This document shows, piece by piece, positions 48,968-61,245 of a DNA stretch of 64,000 nt. Positions within the stretch are counted from its first letter, which is position 1; the number at the start of each line of letters is the position of its first letter. The position numbers were made by a program, and so were the translations under genes. The DNA comes from Bradyrhizobium sp. WSM3983. GTDB lineage: Bacteria > Pseudomonadota > Alphaproteobacteria > Rhizobiales > Xanthobacteraceae. The stretch spans positions 62,001 to 126,000 of the forward strand of contig NZ_AXAY01000003.1 in the NCBI RefSeq assembly GCF_000473045.1. The letters are read 5' to 3'. The notes below the pieces were generated by a model. That model was not told where the DNA came from. It made no database searches and worked only from the letters and a program-made list of their open reading frames with translations.

Positions 48968-49171
48968 ATGCGCAAGATCATTTTGAGCACATTCACGATC
49001 ACGCTGATCGCAGCATCAGCATCGCAGGCCTTGGCCGCGCAGCCGCAGCATCACGCCCGCAAGCCGCCGCAGGCAACGAGCGCGCAATTCCGTAATGCCG
49101 GCAACGCGGTCGAGCAGCCATCGCAACCGGCCTGGCAATATTCTGGCTGGTCGGCACCCGCAGGCCGCTAA
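48968..49171 (+). CDS. small secreted hypothetical protein
   Basis: This is a 67-residue protein. A Sec signal peptide (MRKIILSTFTITLIAASASQALA) is followed by a low-complexity region rich in Gln, Pro, His and Ala. GAGGAGACAGCC precedes the ATG. It was not recognised as a known family; an exported short protein is likely. Confidence 0.7.
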   Translation: MRKIILSTFTITLIAASASQALAAQPQHHARKPPQATSAQFRNAGNAVEQPSQPAWQYSGWSAPAGR

Positions 49172-49313
49172 AACCAGCACGCCAAATGCACAGGAGCAGG
49201 CTTTGTTCCTCGTGCGTTTGAAAAAGATATTGTGATGGCAGCTTGCGGATCCAAGCCGTAGATTTGCCCACAACCGAGCAGAAGCTCGGCGAATTCCACT
49301 CTGATAGAGGCCT

Positions 49314-49360
49314 GCGCCTCAGAAGAGGCGCGGGTGCTCTATCCCGATTGAGGAGCACCC
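49314..49360 (+). promoter_or_regulatory. two adjacent hairpins covering the ribosome site of the next gene
   Basis: GCGCCTC (49314-49320) pairs with GAGGCGC (49325-49331) around an AGAA loop. Directly after it GGGTGCTC (49332-49339) pairs with GAGCACCC (49353-49360) around 13 bases. The second stem includes part of the GGAG ribosome site of the gene starting at 49362, so it could limit its translation. Confidence 0.5.
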
Positions 49361-49361
49361 G

Positions 49362-49796
49362 ATGTGTGACTACAGCCTGCATGCCGTCGCGACGCGTCCC
49401 GCAGAGGTTGGCGAGACGATCGTCACGACAACGTTCCGCGGCACCTCGACGCGCGGCTTCGCCTCCGAAGCCGACATGTCAGTCGCGGTCTGCCTGCTGC
49501 CGGGAACGGAGCTCGCCTTCGCCGACAACGTCCGCTACGACAATCGCTGGATCTGGACACGCACCATCAATTCGCGCGTCGGCAAGTTCGGCAAGGTCGA
49601 TCCGCACATTCCCGATCGTCATCACGACGCGATCGAATTCCCCGACGGCAAATACGTGCTGGTGACGCAGCTCGTCGAGGGCCAGCGCGCAACCGTGCTG
49701 CAACTGCCCGTGACCCAGCCGCTGGGCGAGCGCGAGCACAAGCCGCAGGTCGTCGCCGACAGCCGTACGACGTCCCCGCGTCTGCCGATCGGCTGA
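49362..49796 (+). CDS. hypothetical protein of a Bradyrhizobium-type family
   Basis: This is a 144-residue soluble protein starting MCDYSLHAVATRPAEVGETIV and containing AVCLLPGTELAF and RHHDAIEFPDGK. I recall a conserved rhizobial family with this pattern and no known function. No signal peptide is seen. The ribosome site GGAG is part of a hairpin in the leader. Confidence 0.8.
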   Translation: MCDYSLHAVATRPAEVGETIVTTTFRGTSTRGFASEADMSVAVCLLPGTELAFADNVRYDNRWIWTRTINSRVGKFGKVDPHIPDRHHDAIEFPDGKYVLVTQLVEGQRATVLQLPVTQPLGEREHKPQVVADSRTTSPRLPIG

Positions 49797-49806
49797 AGGG
49801 TCGGTC

Positions 49807-52092
49807 TCAGTCCTCGGCCTGAAGATCGGCTTCCGACGGCGTTGCGTCGCGGACACGCGGAGCTGCTGACCGTGGCATGAGGGTCAGTTCGAAATCTCCA
49901 TCGCCGGCCGCCGCCGGCGACCAGGGGCAGTTTGCGCCCCTCGCCTTCACCGACGCAATCGCGAAACCGTCGCCACGCCGCGTCAGCGCCAGCGCACCCT
50001 GGCGCGCGAGACGCGGCCGATCGACTACCATGGCCGCGCAATCCGGCGGCGCGGGCTTTACAGTCACCACCAGTGTCGCTCGGCTGCAGTCGTCCGCCAG
50101 CGCGTCGATGCGCAGCGCCAACGCAATCATACGGCCGTCGGCGAGTGGGCTCACGCAGCCCGACTCATCGCACGACACGCCGTCAGCGAGCGAAGCGCTG
50201 CCGGCATCGCGCGGGTCGGCGTCCGCCGCCAGCCACTCCTTGAGCAGGAAATTGTCCTTGTTGGTCCTGATCAGATGCAGCCGCCCGTCCCTGCCCCGCA
50301 CTGCGACGCTCTGGCCGTCACCGGCGATGAGGATGTCGGGTTGCCGGACCGACAGACCCCAGATCGTTGTCACCACGAGCACGAACGCGCCCGACCAGCG
50401 CAGCGGCGTCCGCAACAGGCCCATCAGGATCAGGCCGAGGCTCGCACCGATCAGCGGCGCAGTGCCGAAGGCAGCGATGTGGCCAATCGCGCCGGGCAGC
50501 GCAGCCACCCAACGCGACACCGCCACCATCCAGTCGATCCCGATTCCCATCAGCCACCAGAACACACCGTCGAGCCCGAACGGCGCCGCGAGCAATCCCA
50601 ACAGCCCGGCCGGCATCACCAGCGCCGAGACCACCGGCATCGCGCCGAGATTGGCGAGCACGCCGTAGGGCGTGACGCGGTGGAAATGGAAGGCGGCATA
50701 GGGCGTGGTCGCAAGCCCCGCGATCATCGAGGCCATGAACAGCATCGCGATCTCGCGGCCGCCCCACAGCGCGATGCGCGCGGTCGTCGAATGATCGGGC
50801 GAGGCAAACAGGTTCGGCATGCCGATCTGCACCAGCGCGACCAGCCCGAGCGTTGCCGCAAAGGACATCTGGAAGCTCGGATGAACCAGCGCTTCCGGCG
50901 CGACCGCGAGCACGATCAGAGCCGCCACCGCCAGCGTGCGGAACGTGATCGCGCGGCGATCGACCATGACAGCGATCAGCACCACTGCGGTCATGAAGAA
51001 CGATCTTTGCGTTGCGACCTCCGCGCCCGAGAGCAGCAAATAGAATGCGGACGCGACCAGCGCCGCGGCAGCAGACCATTTCTTGATTGCGAAGCCGGCC
51101 GCCAGCCCGGGGATCAGCGCCAGCAGCGCGCGGACCGCAAAGAAGACGACGCCGGCGACGACGGCCATGTGATAGCCGGAGATCGACAGCACATGGCCGA
51201 GGCCGGAGACGAACATCGCGTCGTTGACGGGCGTGGTGATCGCATCGCGGCGACCGGTCAAAAGCGCAGTTGCGATTGCGCGGTTGTCACCGTCGAGCGT
51301 GGCGCGGATCCGCGCGTCGATCGCATCGCGCAGGCCCTGCATGACCGCCGCATAGCGCAACCGCAACCCGCCGGCATCGGGCGGCGCGGACGCGGTGATC
51401 GCTCCCATCACGAAACCGGAGGCACCGATGCCCTGGAAGAACATGTCGCGCGAAAAATCGTAGCTGCCCGGCCGCAATGGCGCGAGCGGTGGCATCAGCC
51501 GCGCCTTCAACTGCACGAAGCTGCCGACGTCGGGCGCGGTGCCCTTGCGCACGGAGAGGCGGACGCGCTCGAGCTTCATGTCGCTGCGCTGTGCTTCCAT
51601 CGCGGTGACGCGCAGCACGAAACGATCAGTGCGTTCGCGGATGTCGCGGGTCTCGACAAAGCCCGACAGCGACACGGAATAGAGCGGCTTGGCGAGCACA
51701 TTGTGCGCGATGCGCGCCGTCTTCCAGGTTGCTATCGCAAAGCCGGCCGCGACCGCAGCGATCATGATCGCCGGCGCAAACCAGCGGCTCCGCCGCAACA
51801 ACACCGCCCCGAGCGCCAGCGCCACCGCGGTCGTGGCAACGACCCACAGCACCGGCTCATGATCGGCGGCGAAGTAGAGCGCGATGCCGCAGCCGAAGGC
51901 GATGGGCACCCAGGGAAACAGTCGCCCGGCACCGGCTTCGGCCTTTGCCCATTCGCGCAACGTCCCGACGATCGCGGGCCAAACACCAAAGCCAGCCGGC
52001 ACAAAGCCGCCGGCAGACGCTGTGCGGCCCGTCGTCGGCCAAGTGCCGGCGATACCCTGCGAGGCACGCTGTGGCCGGCCCGGCTCCATCAT
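49807..52092 (-). CDS. comEC: ComEC/Rec2-family competence-type membrane protein
   Basis: This is a 761-residue polytopic membrane protein. A DUF4131-like N-terminal domain (about residues 60-230) precedes the competence domain with VSGLGHVLSISGYHMAVVAG and LSGAEVATQRSF. Membrane helices follow to about residue 600. The final 160 residues are soluble and not an obvious beta-lactamase fold, with none of the HxHxDH metal motifs seen in complete ComEC proteins. It may act in DNA uptake across the inner membrane. Location between lexA and gltX is conserved in rhizobia. Confidence 0.92.
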   Translation of the reverse strand: MMEPGRPQRASQGIAGTWPTTGRTASAGGFVPAGFGVWPAIVGTLREWAKAEAGAGRLFPWVPIAFGCGIALYFAADHEPVLWVVATTAVALALGAVLLRRSRWFAPAIMIAAVAAGFAIATWKTARIAHNVLAKPLYSVSLSGFVETRDIRERTDRFVLRVTAMEAQRSDMKLERVRLSVRKGTAPDVGSFVQLKARLMPPLAPLRPGSYDFSRDMFFQGIGASGFVMGAITASAPPDAGGLRLRYAAVMQGLRDAIDARIRATLDGDNRAIATALLTGRRDAITTPVNDAMFVSGLGHVLSISGYHMAVVAGVVFFAVRALLALIPGLAAGFAIKKWSAAAALVASAFYLLLSGAEVATQRSFFMTAVVLIAVMVDRRAITFRTLAVAALIVLAVAPEALVHPSFQMSFAATLGLVALVQIGMPNLFASPDHSTTARIALWGGREIAMLFMASMIAGLATTPYAAFHFHRVTPYGVLANLGAMPVVSALVMPAGLLGLLAAPFGLDGVFWWLMGIGIDWMVAVSRWVAALPGAIGHIAAFGTAPLIGASLGLILMGLLRTPLRWSGAFVLVVTTIWGLSVRQPDILIAGDGQSVAVRGRDGRLHLIRTNKDNFLLKEWLAADADPRDAGSASLADGVSCDESGCVSPLADGRMIALALRIDALADDCSRATLVVTVKPAPPDCAAMVVDRPRLARQGALALTRRGDGFAIASVKARGANCPWSPAAAGDGDFELTLMPRSAAPRVRDATPSEADLQAED

Positions 52093-52189
52093 TCCTTAGC
52101 AACCCTGCGATACGCGACGGGCGCAGAGGCTACCGGAACGTGCAGGCCGCCGAATAGCGGTACAGATCAGGAACGAACGGGCCGCAGCC

Positions 52190-52423
52190 CTACTTTTCCT
52201 CTTCCAATGTCACGGCCACGTCCGCCTTGGCCGAGAGCCGGACCTTGTTGCCCTCGACACCGGCGACCAGGCCCTTGTCGATGAAATGGTGGTGGCCCTT
52301 GTGGCTGCCCTCGCCGCTGTCCTTCTTGGTCAGCTTGATGCGATTGCCTTCGACCTTGTCGACCGTGCCGATGTGCACGCCATCGGCGCCGATGACTTCC
52401 ATATGTTCTGCGATGTTCTGCAT
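52190..52423 (-). CDS. DUF2171 domain protein
   Basis: This is a 77-residue PRC-barrel-like protein of family DUF2171: MEVIGADGVHIGTVDKVEG, then IKLTKKD, a His-rich loop and KVRLSAKAD. The family is found as single-domain cytosolic proteins of unknown role. Start at 52423 with AGGA upstream. Confidence 0.9.
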   Translation of the reverse strand: MQNIAEHMEVIGADGVHIGTVDKVEGNRIKLTKKDSGEGSHKGHHHFIDKGLVAGVEGNKVRLSAKADVAVTLEEEK

Positions 52424-52509
52424 GCGGGGATCCTGGTTGGGGACCCACGTAACGCGCGAAGCGCGCGTTCGTTGCTTTCGCGGGATGACGATATCGTGCG
52501 CGTCGCCCG

Positions 52510-52893
52510 TCAGATCAGCGGCGCCTTCGCCGAGGCGTGGTGATTGACGATCTTCCAGTCGCCGTCCTCGCGAATGATGACCCAGCTCATCTTGACGATG
52601 AGGTCGGGCCGCTCACCAAGATCGAACGTAATGGTTGCGCCCATGTTGATCAGGTCCGGCCCCGCATGCGCCGCGTTCACCTCGGAAAACACCGCGCTCG
52701 GCTGGCGCCAGCGCGGCAGGCCATTGAAATAGTCGGCGACGCCATCCCTGCCCCGATAGAGCTTCGGGTTGGAGCCGAAGAAGAACGCGTTCTTCGAATA
52801 GAGTGATGACAGCCCGGCCGCATCGAGCATCGCGAAGCCGGCACACCATTTCGCGATGATGGCGGAAGCGATGGCGTCGGCTTCATTGCTCAT
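52510..52893 (-). CDS. SnoaL/DUF4440-like (NTF2-fold) protein
   Basis: This is a 127-residue NTF2-like protein starting MSNEADAIASAIIAKW and ending WKIVNHHASAKAPLI. SgcJ/EcaC-type proteins have the same layout. It begins nine bases after the glnS stop with GAGGGA, so it is probably cotranscribed with glnS. Function unknown. Confidence 0.85.
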   Translation of the reverse strand: MSNEADAIASAIIAKWCAGFAMLDAAGLSSLYSKNAFFFGSNPKLYRGRDGVADYFNGLPRWRQPSAVFSEVNAAHAGPDLINMGATITFDLGERPDLIVKMSWVIIREDGDWKIVNHHASAKAPLI

Positions 52894-52902
52894 TTGCGTC
52901 CC

Positions 52903-54579
<1,677 letters not shown>

Positions 54580-54722
54580 TACGAAAATCCTGTAGGGAAA
54601 TCAGCGGCCCTTCTGCCAAATTCGCGTGGCTGAGCCAAGGGCTTGGCGGTCCGCTGCCGGGCTTTAGTTATGCTCGGGTCCTGTTATATACCACCGCTTC
54701 CAATGCATAGGCCCTGCCAAGA

Positions 54723-56150
54723 ATGACCGATTCCGTCGTCACCCGCTTTGCTCCCTCGCCAACCGGCTTCCTCCACATCGGAGGCGCCCGCACCGCGTTG
54801 TTCAACTGGCTCTATGCGAAGAAGCACGGCGGCAAGATGCTGCTGCGGATCGAGGATACCGACCGCGAGCGCTCGACCGAGGCCGCGATCGGCGCGATTC
54901 TGGACGGGCTGAAATGGCTGGAGCTCGGCTGGGATGGCGACGTCATCTACCAGTTCAGCCGCGCCGCCCGCCACCGCGAGGTCGCCGAGCAGCTGCTCGC
55001 CGACGGCAAGGCCTACCGCTGCTATGCCACCGCCGAGGAGCTCACCGCCATGCGCGAGAAGGCGCGCGCGGAGGGCCGCACCCGCCTCTATGACGGCCTA
55101 TGGCGCGACCGCGATCCCGCGACCGCCCCGTCCGACGTCAAGCCCACCATCCGCCTGCGCGCGCCGCAGACCGGCGAGACCGTGATCGAGGACCAGGTCC
55201 AGGGCCGCGTGGTCTGGCAGAACGAGAACCTCGACGACCTCGTGCTGCTGCGCGGCGATGGCAACCCGACCTACATGCTCGCGGTGGTCGTGGACGACCA
55301 CGACATGGGCGTCACCCATGTCATCCGCGGCGACGACCATCTGATCAACGCCGCGCGCCAGAAGCAGATCTACGATGCGATGGGCTGGGCGCTGCCGAGC
55401 ATGTCCCACATCCCCCTGATCCACGGTCCGGACGGCTCAAAACTGTCCAAGCGTCACGGCGCGCTCGGCGTCGACGCCTACCGCGCCATGGGGTACCTCC
55501 CGACCGCGCTCCGCAATTATCTCGTCCGGCTCGGCTGGAGCCATGGCGACCAGGAGATCTTCTCGACCGAGGAGATGATCGCGGCGTTCGACCTCTCCAA
55601 TGTCGGCCGCGGCGCGGCGCGCTTCGATTTCGCCAAGCTGGAGAACCTCAACGGCCATTACATCCGCCACGCCGACGATCAATCACTCGTGAAGGCCTTC
55701 GAGGACGTGCTCGACCACGTCGTGCCCGCCCGCGACGAGATTAAGGCCAAGTTAAGCGACACCACGCGCGCCCAGTTGCTCAAGGCCATGCCGTCCCTGA
55801 AGGAGCGCGCCAAGACGCTGATCGAGCTGATCGATGGCGCCTATTTCATCTTCGCCGACCGGCCGTTGCAGCTTGACCCCAAGGCCGCAGCCCTGCTGAC
55901 ACCTGAGAACCGCAAGCTGATCGGCCAACTCCATTCCGCGCTGGAGAATGTCGAGACCTGGAGCGGCGCCACCACGGAAGCCGCACTGCGCGCTTTTGCC
56001 GAGGAAAATAGTCTCAAGCTCGGCGCTGTCGCCCAACCGCTGCGGGCGGCGCTGACCGGCCGCACCACCTCGCCTGGTATATTTGAGGTTTTGGACGTGC
56101 TGGGACGCCAGGAGAGCCTCGGCCGGCTCAAAGATCAGTCTACGACGTAA
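54723..56150 (+). CDS. gltX: glutamyl-tRNA synthetase
   Basis: This is a 475-residue class I synthetase with [20 protein letters not shown] (HIGH-like) and [10 protein letters not shown] (KMSKS-like). It charges tRNA-Glu. A distinct GluRS2 could exist elsewhere in the genome. The citrate synthase gene follows after 145 bp. Confidence 0.97.
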   Translation: MTDSVVTRFAPSPTGFLHIGGARTALFNWLYAKKHGGKMLLRIEDTDRERSTEAAIGAILDGLKWLELGWDGDVIYQFSRAARHREVAEQLLADGKAYRCYATAEELTAMREKARAEGRTRLYDGLWRDRDPATAPSDVKPTIRLRAPQTGETVIEDQVQGRVVWQNENLDDLVLLRGDGNPTYMLAVVVDDHDMGVTHVIRGDDHLINAARQKQIYDAMGWALPSMSHIPLIHGPDGSKLSKRHGALGVDAYRAMGYLPTALRNYLVRLGWSHGDQEIFSTEEMIAAFDLSNVGRGAARFDFAKLENLNGHYIRHADDQSLVKAFEDVLDHVVPARDEIKAKLSDTTRAQLLKAMPSLKERAKTLIELIDGAYFIFADRPLQLDPKAAALLTPENRKLIGQLHSALENVETWSGATTEAALRAFAEENSLKLGAVAQPLRAALTGRTTSPGIFEVLDVLGRQESLGRLKDQSTT

Positions 56151-56295
56151 GTAGGCCATGCCTGTCATGATCTTGCAGCGCACACAGCAATAATATACCC
56201 ATCTCCCCGTACATTCTGGAACATCCGGCCTGCCCCATCTTCTCGCTTCGGGGACTCCGGCTCCGGCCCGTTTCACCACACATCGGGGACCTCTG

Positions 56296-57600
<1,305 letters not shown>

Positions 57601-57623
57601 GTTCGGACTTTATGGTCCCACGG

Positions 57624-57655
57624 AACGGCGCCATCACAAGGATGGCGCCGTTTTT
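57624..57655 (+). terminator. intrinsic terminator of gltA
   Basis: AACGGCGCCATC (57624-57635) pairs with GATGGCGCCGTT (57641-57652) around five bases and is followed by a run of T to 57655. It is a textbook terminator 24 bases after the stop. Confidence 0.92.
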
Positions 57656-57743
57656 GTTGGTGCACACCCCACGAAACCGGTCGGACCGCGCCCAATCTGC
57701 TGCCGCGCACAACAACAAGTTCATGCATCGCGCCTGCGAGCGC

Positions 57744-57790
57744 TTGACAGTTGAAGCACTCCGCGCGCAAATTCTTACACTAAGTAAGAA
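57744..57790 (+). promoter_or_regulatory. TTGACA promoter with overlapping palindromic operator
   Basis: TTGACA at 57744-57749 has a weak -10 (CAAATT) 18 bases later. The perfect inverted repeat TTCTTAC-ACTAA-GTAAGAA runs from 57772 to 57790, where transcription should start and just before the regulator. It is a likely autoregulatory operator of the ROK repressor. Confidence 0.55.
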
Positions 57791-57807
57791 TGACGACAGG
57801 GATGGAA

Positions 57808-58980
57808 ATGCCGGAGCAGCCGAGAAGTCGGCGGCAGACGCGTGCTGCCATTTTGACTCATTTGCTCCAGTCCGGCGGCTCGTTCCGCCCGCCGCTGGCG
57901 CGAGCCGTTCGCCTGTCCGAAGCGAGCCTGTCGCGGATCCTGTTCGACCTGAAGGCTGAAGGCCTGATCGAGGAAGTGCGGCGCCCTGCCCCTTATGTCG
58001 GCGGCCCGACGGGCCTCGTGTCGCTCGATCGCACGGTGGCGCTTGCGGCCCTCGAGCTGACCGGCCAATGGCTCAGCGTCGGCGTTGGCGGCCTGTCGGG
58101 CGAACTGCATTACACCGAGCGTGTGCCGCTGCCGAAGAAGCCAACGGTGGAATCCGTCGGCCGGGTGTTTCGCGAAGCGCTGGAATTGCTGCGCGACTGG
58201 ACGCGTCGGCGTCGCATCAGGCTTGCACAAATCGGCGTTACCGTTCCGGGCCTCGGCCGCCTGAGCGTATCGGGCAACCCGATCATTCCCTGCGATGTCG
58301 GACGTATCGGCGACATGTTCGGCGAATTGTTCACAGGCGTGCCGGTCACTTTCACCAATTCTGTGGTGGCGCACGCCACCTTTCACCGTTGCCGCACGGA
58401 AAACTATCCGTTCAGCGATGCGCATCTGTTCGTCTTCGTCGGCCAGGGCGTCGCTGGCGCCTGGATGGATGATCCGATCGAGGACGACGCGCTCGACCCG
58501 GTCGAGCTCGGTCACATGGTGTTCGGAACAGACGGCCCGCGTTGCCGCTGCGGACATCACGGCTGCGTCGAGGCCTATACGTCGCTGCCGGCGCTGGCCG
58601 AGCTTCTGCGCGTCACCGAAGCAGAATTGCTCCAGCTCGGCAGTGAATGGGTGACCACGATCCCCCTCACGGCGCGGGTACGCCAGGAATTGCGCCAGCG
58701 GCTCTTCAGACTTGGCCTCGCCATCGGCAACACATTGAACGTCAAGCCATGCCGCGGCGTTGTCGTCAGCGGCTGGCCATCGCTGCTCGCCGAGGACGAT
58801 CGCCAGGCCGTTATCGACGGGATCGACTCCTGCCTGCTGGGCGGCCGGAAACTGGCGCAGGTGTCGCTCGCCTTCGTGCCGCCCTCGAACGGCAACGATC
58901 CGCAGGCCGCACTCGCCTTCGCCGCGCTCTGCCTGACCAGAAGCGGCGGCATGCCGGCCGCATCGACGGAGGCAGCCTGA
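57808..58980 (+). CDS. ROK-family transcriptional regulator
   Basis: This is a 390-residue protein. An N-terminal winged helix (about residues 8-65, TRAAILTHLLQSGG, then RLSEASLSRILFDL) precedes a ROK domain with the zinc motif CRCGHHGCVEAY. ATG at 57808 is preferred since AGGG lies six bases upstream; ATG at 57790 overlaps the operator palindrome and has no ribosome site. It probably represses the ABC sugar uptake genes that follow. The sugar ligand is unknown. Confidence 0.9.
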   Translation: MPEQPRSRRQTRAAILTHLLQSGGSFRPPLARAVRLSEASLSRILFDLKAEGLIEEVRRPAPYVGGPTGLVSLDRTVALAALELTGQWLSVGVGGLSGELHYTERVPLPKKPTVESVGRVFREALELLRDWTRRRRIRLAQIGVTVPGLGRLSVSGNPIIPCDVGRIGDMFGELFTGVPVTFTNSVVAHATFHRCRTENYPFSDAHLFVFVGQGVAGAWMDDPIEDDALDPVELGHMVFGTDGPRCRCGHHGCVEAYTSLPALAELLRVTEAELLQLGSEWVTTIPLTARVRQELRQRLFRLGLAIGNTLNVKPCRGVVVSGWPSLLAEDDRQAVIDGIDSCLLGGRKLAQVSLAFVPPSNGNDPQAALAFAALCLTRSGGMPAASTEAA

Positions 58981-59032
58981 AATAGCCTGCGCGGCTCTCG
59001 CGCAAAGAACTTCACACCGGGAGGAACTTGCC

Positions 59033-60319
59033 ATGCCGATCACAACAACAAGGCGTCGTCTGCTCGCTGGATCTGCTGCCGCGCTCGCGCTGCCGGCCCT
59101 TGCCCGCGCGCAAGGCGCGGTCAAGCCGCGCCTCACCGCAATCTCGCAATGGTCCGCAGGCAGCGATGGAGCTGCCATCACGGCGCTCGGCAAGAAATTT
59201 GAGGAAAAAGGCGGCATCTGGCAGCACTCGCCCGTCCCAGGCTTCACCACCGAGATGATGAACAAGCTGCGCGCCCAGATCATCGCCGGCGATCCGCCGG
59301 CCTGTTCGCAACTCAAGGGCCCCGAGATTGCCGCCTGGTCGAAGATTGCGCCGACCGTCGATCTCGATGCCGTTGTCGCTGCCGCCGGCTACGAGAAGGT
59401 CGTCGCGCCGGACCTTGCAAAATTGCACAAGCCGTGGGGCAAGTGGATTGCCCTGCCGTTGCAGATTTACAGCACCAATATGCTGTTTCTCTCCAAACGG
59501 GCGATGGACAAGGCCAAGGCCGACAAGCCCCCCGTCACCTGGGCTGACTTCAACGATCTTGCCGAGAAGATGAAAGCCGGCGGAGTCATTTTTCCCGTCG
59601 CCAATGGTGGCACCCGCGCCGACGATGGTCAAAAATTCGAAGCCTCGCTCGCCGGCATCAGTCCCGCTGCATACCGCGCAGCCATCATGAATCTCGACAA
59701 GAAGGCCCTGGAAGGTCCCGAGATCAAGGCTGCCTTCGCACAGATGCGCAAGATTACCAACTGGATGGACCCCAATGTCGGCGCCCAACCCTATGCCACC
59801 AATTTGAAGCGCTTTGTCGACGGCGACATGGGCATGATGATCATGGGCGGCTGGGCGCAGGGCGTGTTGAAAAACTCCGGTTTCAAGTTCGACGACTACG
59901 TCATCGCGCCAGGGCCCAGCGACAATGGCAAGCCGGTGTTCCTGTTGAATGCCGATGCCTTCATCTTCTGGCAGCGCAAAGAACCCGATCTGCAGGCGGG
60001 TCAGGCGTTGATGGCCCAGCTCGTCATGGATCCAGCGATCCAGACCATGTATTCGCAAATCACGGGATCAATCCCTGTGCGCACCGACGTCGATCTGTCC
60101 GGTGAAGGCTGGTCGGACGGTCAACGGCGAACCGCAGCCGCACTCAAGGACGCTGTCACCAACAATCAGGCCGTCCTGAGCCTCGCCCACAACATGGCGC
60201 AGGAAAACGGCCTGACTGCTGCGATGATCGACGTGTTCACCGAATACGCGAAGAACAAGACGATTACGCCGGATCAGGCGGTCACCCGCCTCGCCGAAGC
60301 CGTCGAGGGCTCGCGTTGA
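59033..60319 (+). CDS. sugar-type ABC transporter substrate-binding protein
   Basis: This is a 428-residue solute-binding protein of family 1. A Tat-like signal (TTRRRLLAGSAAALALPALA) leads into a maltose/glycerol-3-phosphate-binding fold with GGTRADDGQKFEA and FLLNADAFIFWQ. GGGAGG precedes the ATG. It is the first transport gene of the operon; the substrate is probably a carbohydrate. Confidence 0.92.
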   Translation: MPITTTRRRLLAGSAAALALPALARAQGAVKPRLTAISQWSAGSDGAAITALGKKFEEKGGIWQHSPVPGFTTEMMNKLRAQIIAGDPPACSQLKGPEIAAWSKIAPTVDLDAVVAAAGYEKVVAPDLAKLHKPWGKWIALPLQIYSTNMLFLSKRAMDKAKADKPPVTWADFNDLAEKMKAGGVIFPVANGGTRADDGQKFEASLAGISPAAYRAAIMNLDKKALEGPEIKAAFAQMRKITNWMDPNVGAQPYATNLKRFVDGDMGMMIMGGWAQGVLKNSGFKFDDYVIAPGPSDNGKPVFLLNADAFIFWQRKEPDLQAGQALMAQLVMDPAIQTMYSQITGSIPVRTDVDLSGEGWSDGQRRTAAALKDAVTNNQAVLSLAHNMAQENGLTAAMIDVFTEYAKNKTITPDQAVTRLAEAVEGSR

Positions 60320-61245
60320 CCAACGCCGTCTTGACAGCAACGCGACCGGGCCGGCCGGCGACCTCTGACATGGTGCGCCGGCTGCCCGAATATCTGATGA
60401 TCTGGGTGCCGCTGTTGTTGTCCGCAGCGCACCTCATTTCGTTTTCGATCTGGACCATCTGGATTTCGTTCACGCCATCCACCCTTGTTCCGGTCACGGG
60501 CTGGGTGGGCTTGCGCAACTACAATTCGGTCTTGGCGTCGCGGAACTGGCAGATCGCCTTCGACAATCTGCTGCTGTTCGGCATCGCTTTCGTGCTGCTG
60601 AGCTTGATCACCGGTCTCGTGCTCGCGATCCTGCTCGATCAGCGCATTCGCGGCGAGAACGTGCTGCGTACCATCTTCCTGTACCCCCTGGCCGTGTCGT
60701 TCGTCGTCACCGGCACGGTCTGGAGCTGGCTGCTCAATCCCGGTATCGGGATCGAGAAGCTCGTCCATGACCTCGGCTGGAGCTCCTTCCATTTCGACTG
60801 GCTGGTCAACCGCGACATGGCGATCTGGACCATCGTCATCGCTGCGATCTGGCAATCCTCGGGCTTCGCCATGGCGCTCTTCCTCGCCGGCCTTCGCTCC
60901 GTCGACGCCGACATTATCAGGGCCGCGCAGATCGACGGCGCTGGACCGTTCCGAACCTATCGGCGCGTCATTCTGCCGACGCTCTGGCCGATCACCATCA
61001 CCGTCGTTGTGGTCCAGTTGCAGTTTGCGATTTCCGCGTTCGACCTCGTTCGCGCGCTCACCAACGGTGGGCCTGGCATCGCGACCCAGCTGCCGGCCCT
61101 TGTCGTCTACGATTTGATGTTCCAGCGCAGCCAGCTCGGCCGCGGCGCGGCGGCGGCGGTGCTCATGTTGCTCATCCTTCTCGCGGTGCTGCTGCCCTAT
61201 GCAGCGTGGCGCTATGTCCAGCGACGGCAGGCCACCCATGCGTGA
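60316..61245 (+). CDS. ABC transporter permease (MalF/UgpA type)
   Basis: This is a 309-residue permease with six membrane helices. The EAA loop reads DIIRAAQIDGAGPFRTYRRVI. The TTG at 60316 overlaps the stop of the binding-protein gene and has GAGGG upstream; an ATG at 60370 is the alternative. It pairs with the second permease. Confidence 0.92.
   Translation: MTNAVLTATRPGRPATSDMVRRLPEYLMIWVPLLLSAAHLISFSIWTIWISFTPSTLVPVTGWVGLRNYNSVLASRNWQIAFDNLLLFGIAFVLLSLITGLVLAILLDQRIRGENVLRTIFLYPLAVSFVVTGTVWSWLLNPGIGIEKLVHDLGWSSFHFDWLVNRDMAIWTIVIAAIWQSSGFAMALFLAGLRSVDADIIRAAQIDGAGPFRTYRRVILPTLWPITITVVVVQLQFAISAFDLVRALTNGGPGIATQLPALVVYDLMFQRSQLGRGAAAAVLMLLILLAVLLPYAAWRYVQRRQATHA

Noticed and set aside
50275..52284. 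Plus-strand open frame of 669 codons antisense to comEC
   Set aside because: It is rich in His, Gln and Arg with no domain; comEC is well supported on the other strand.
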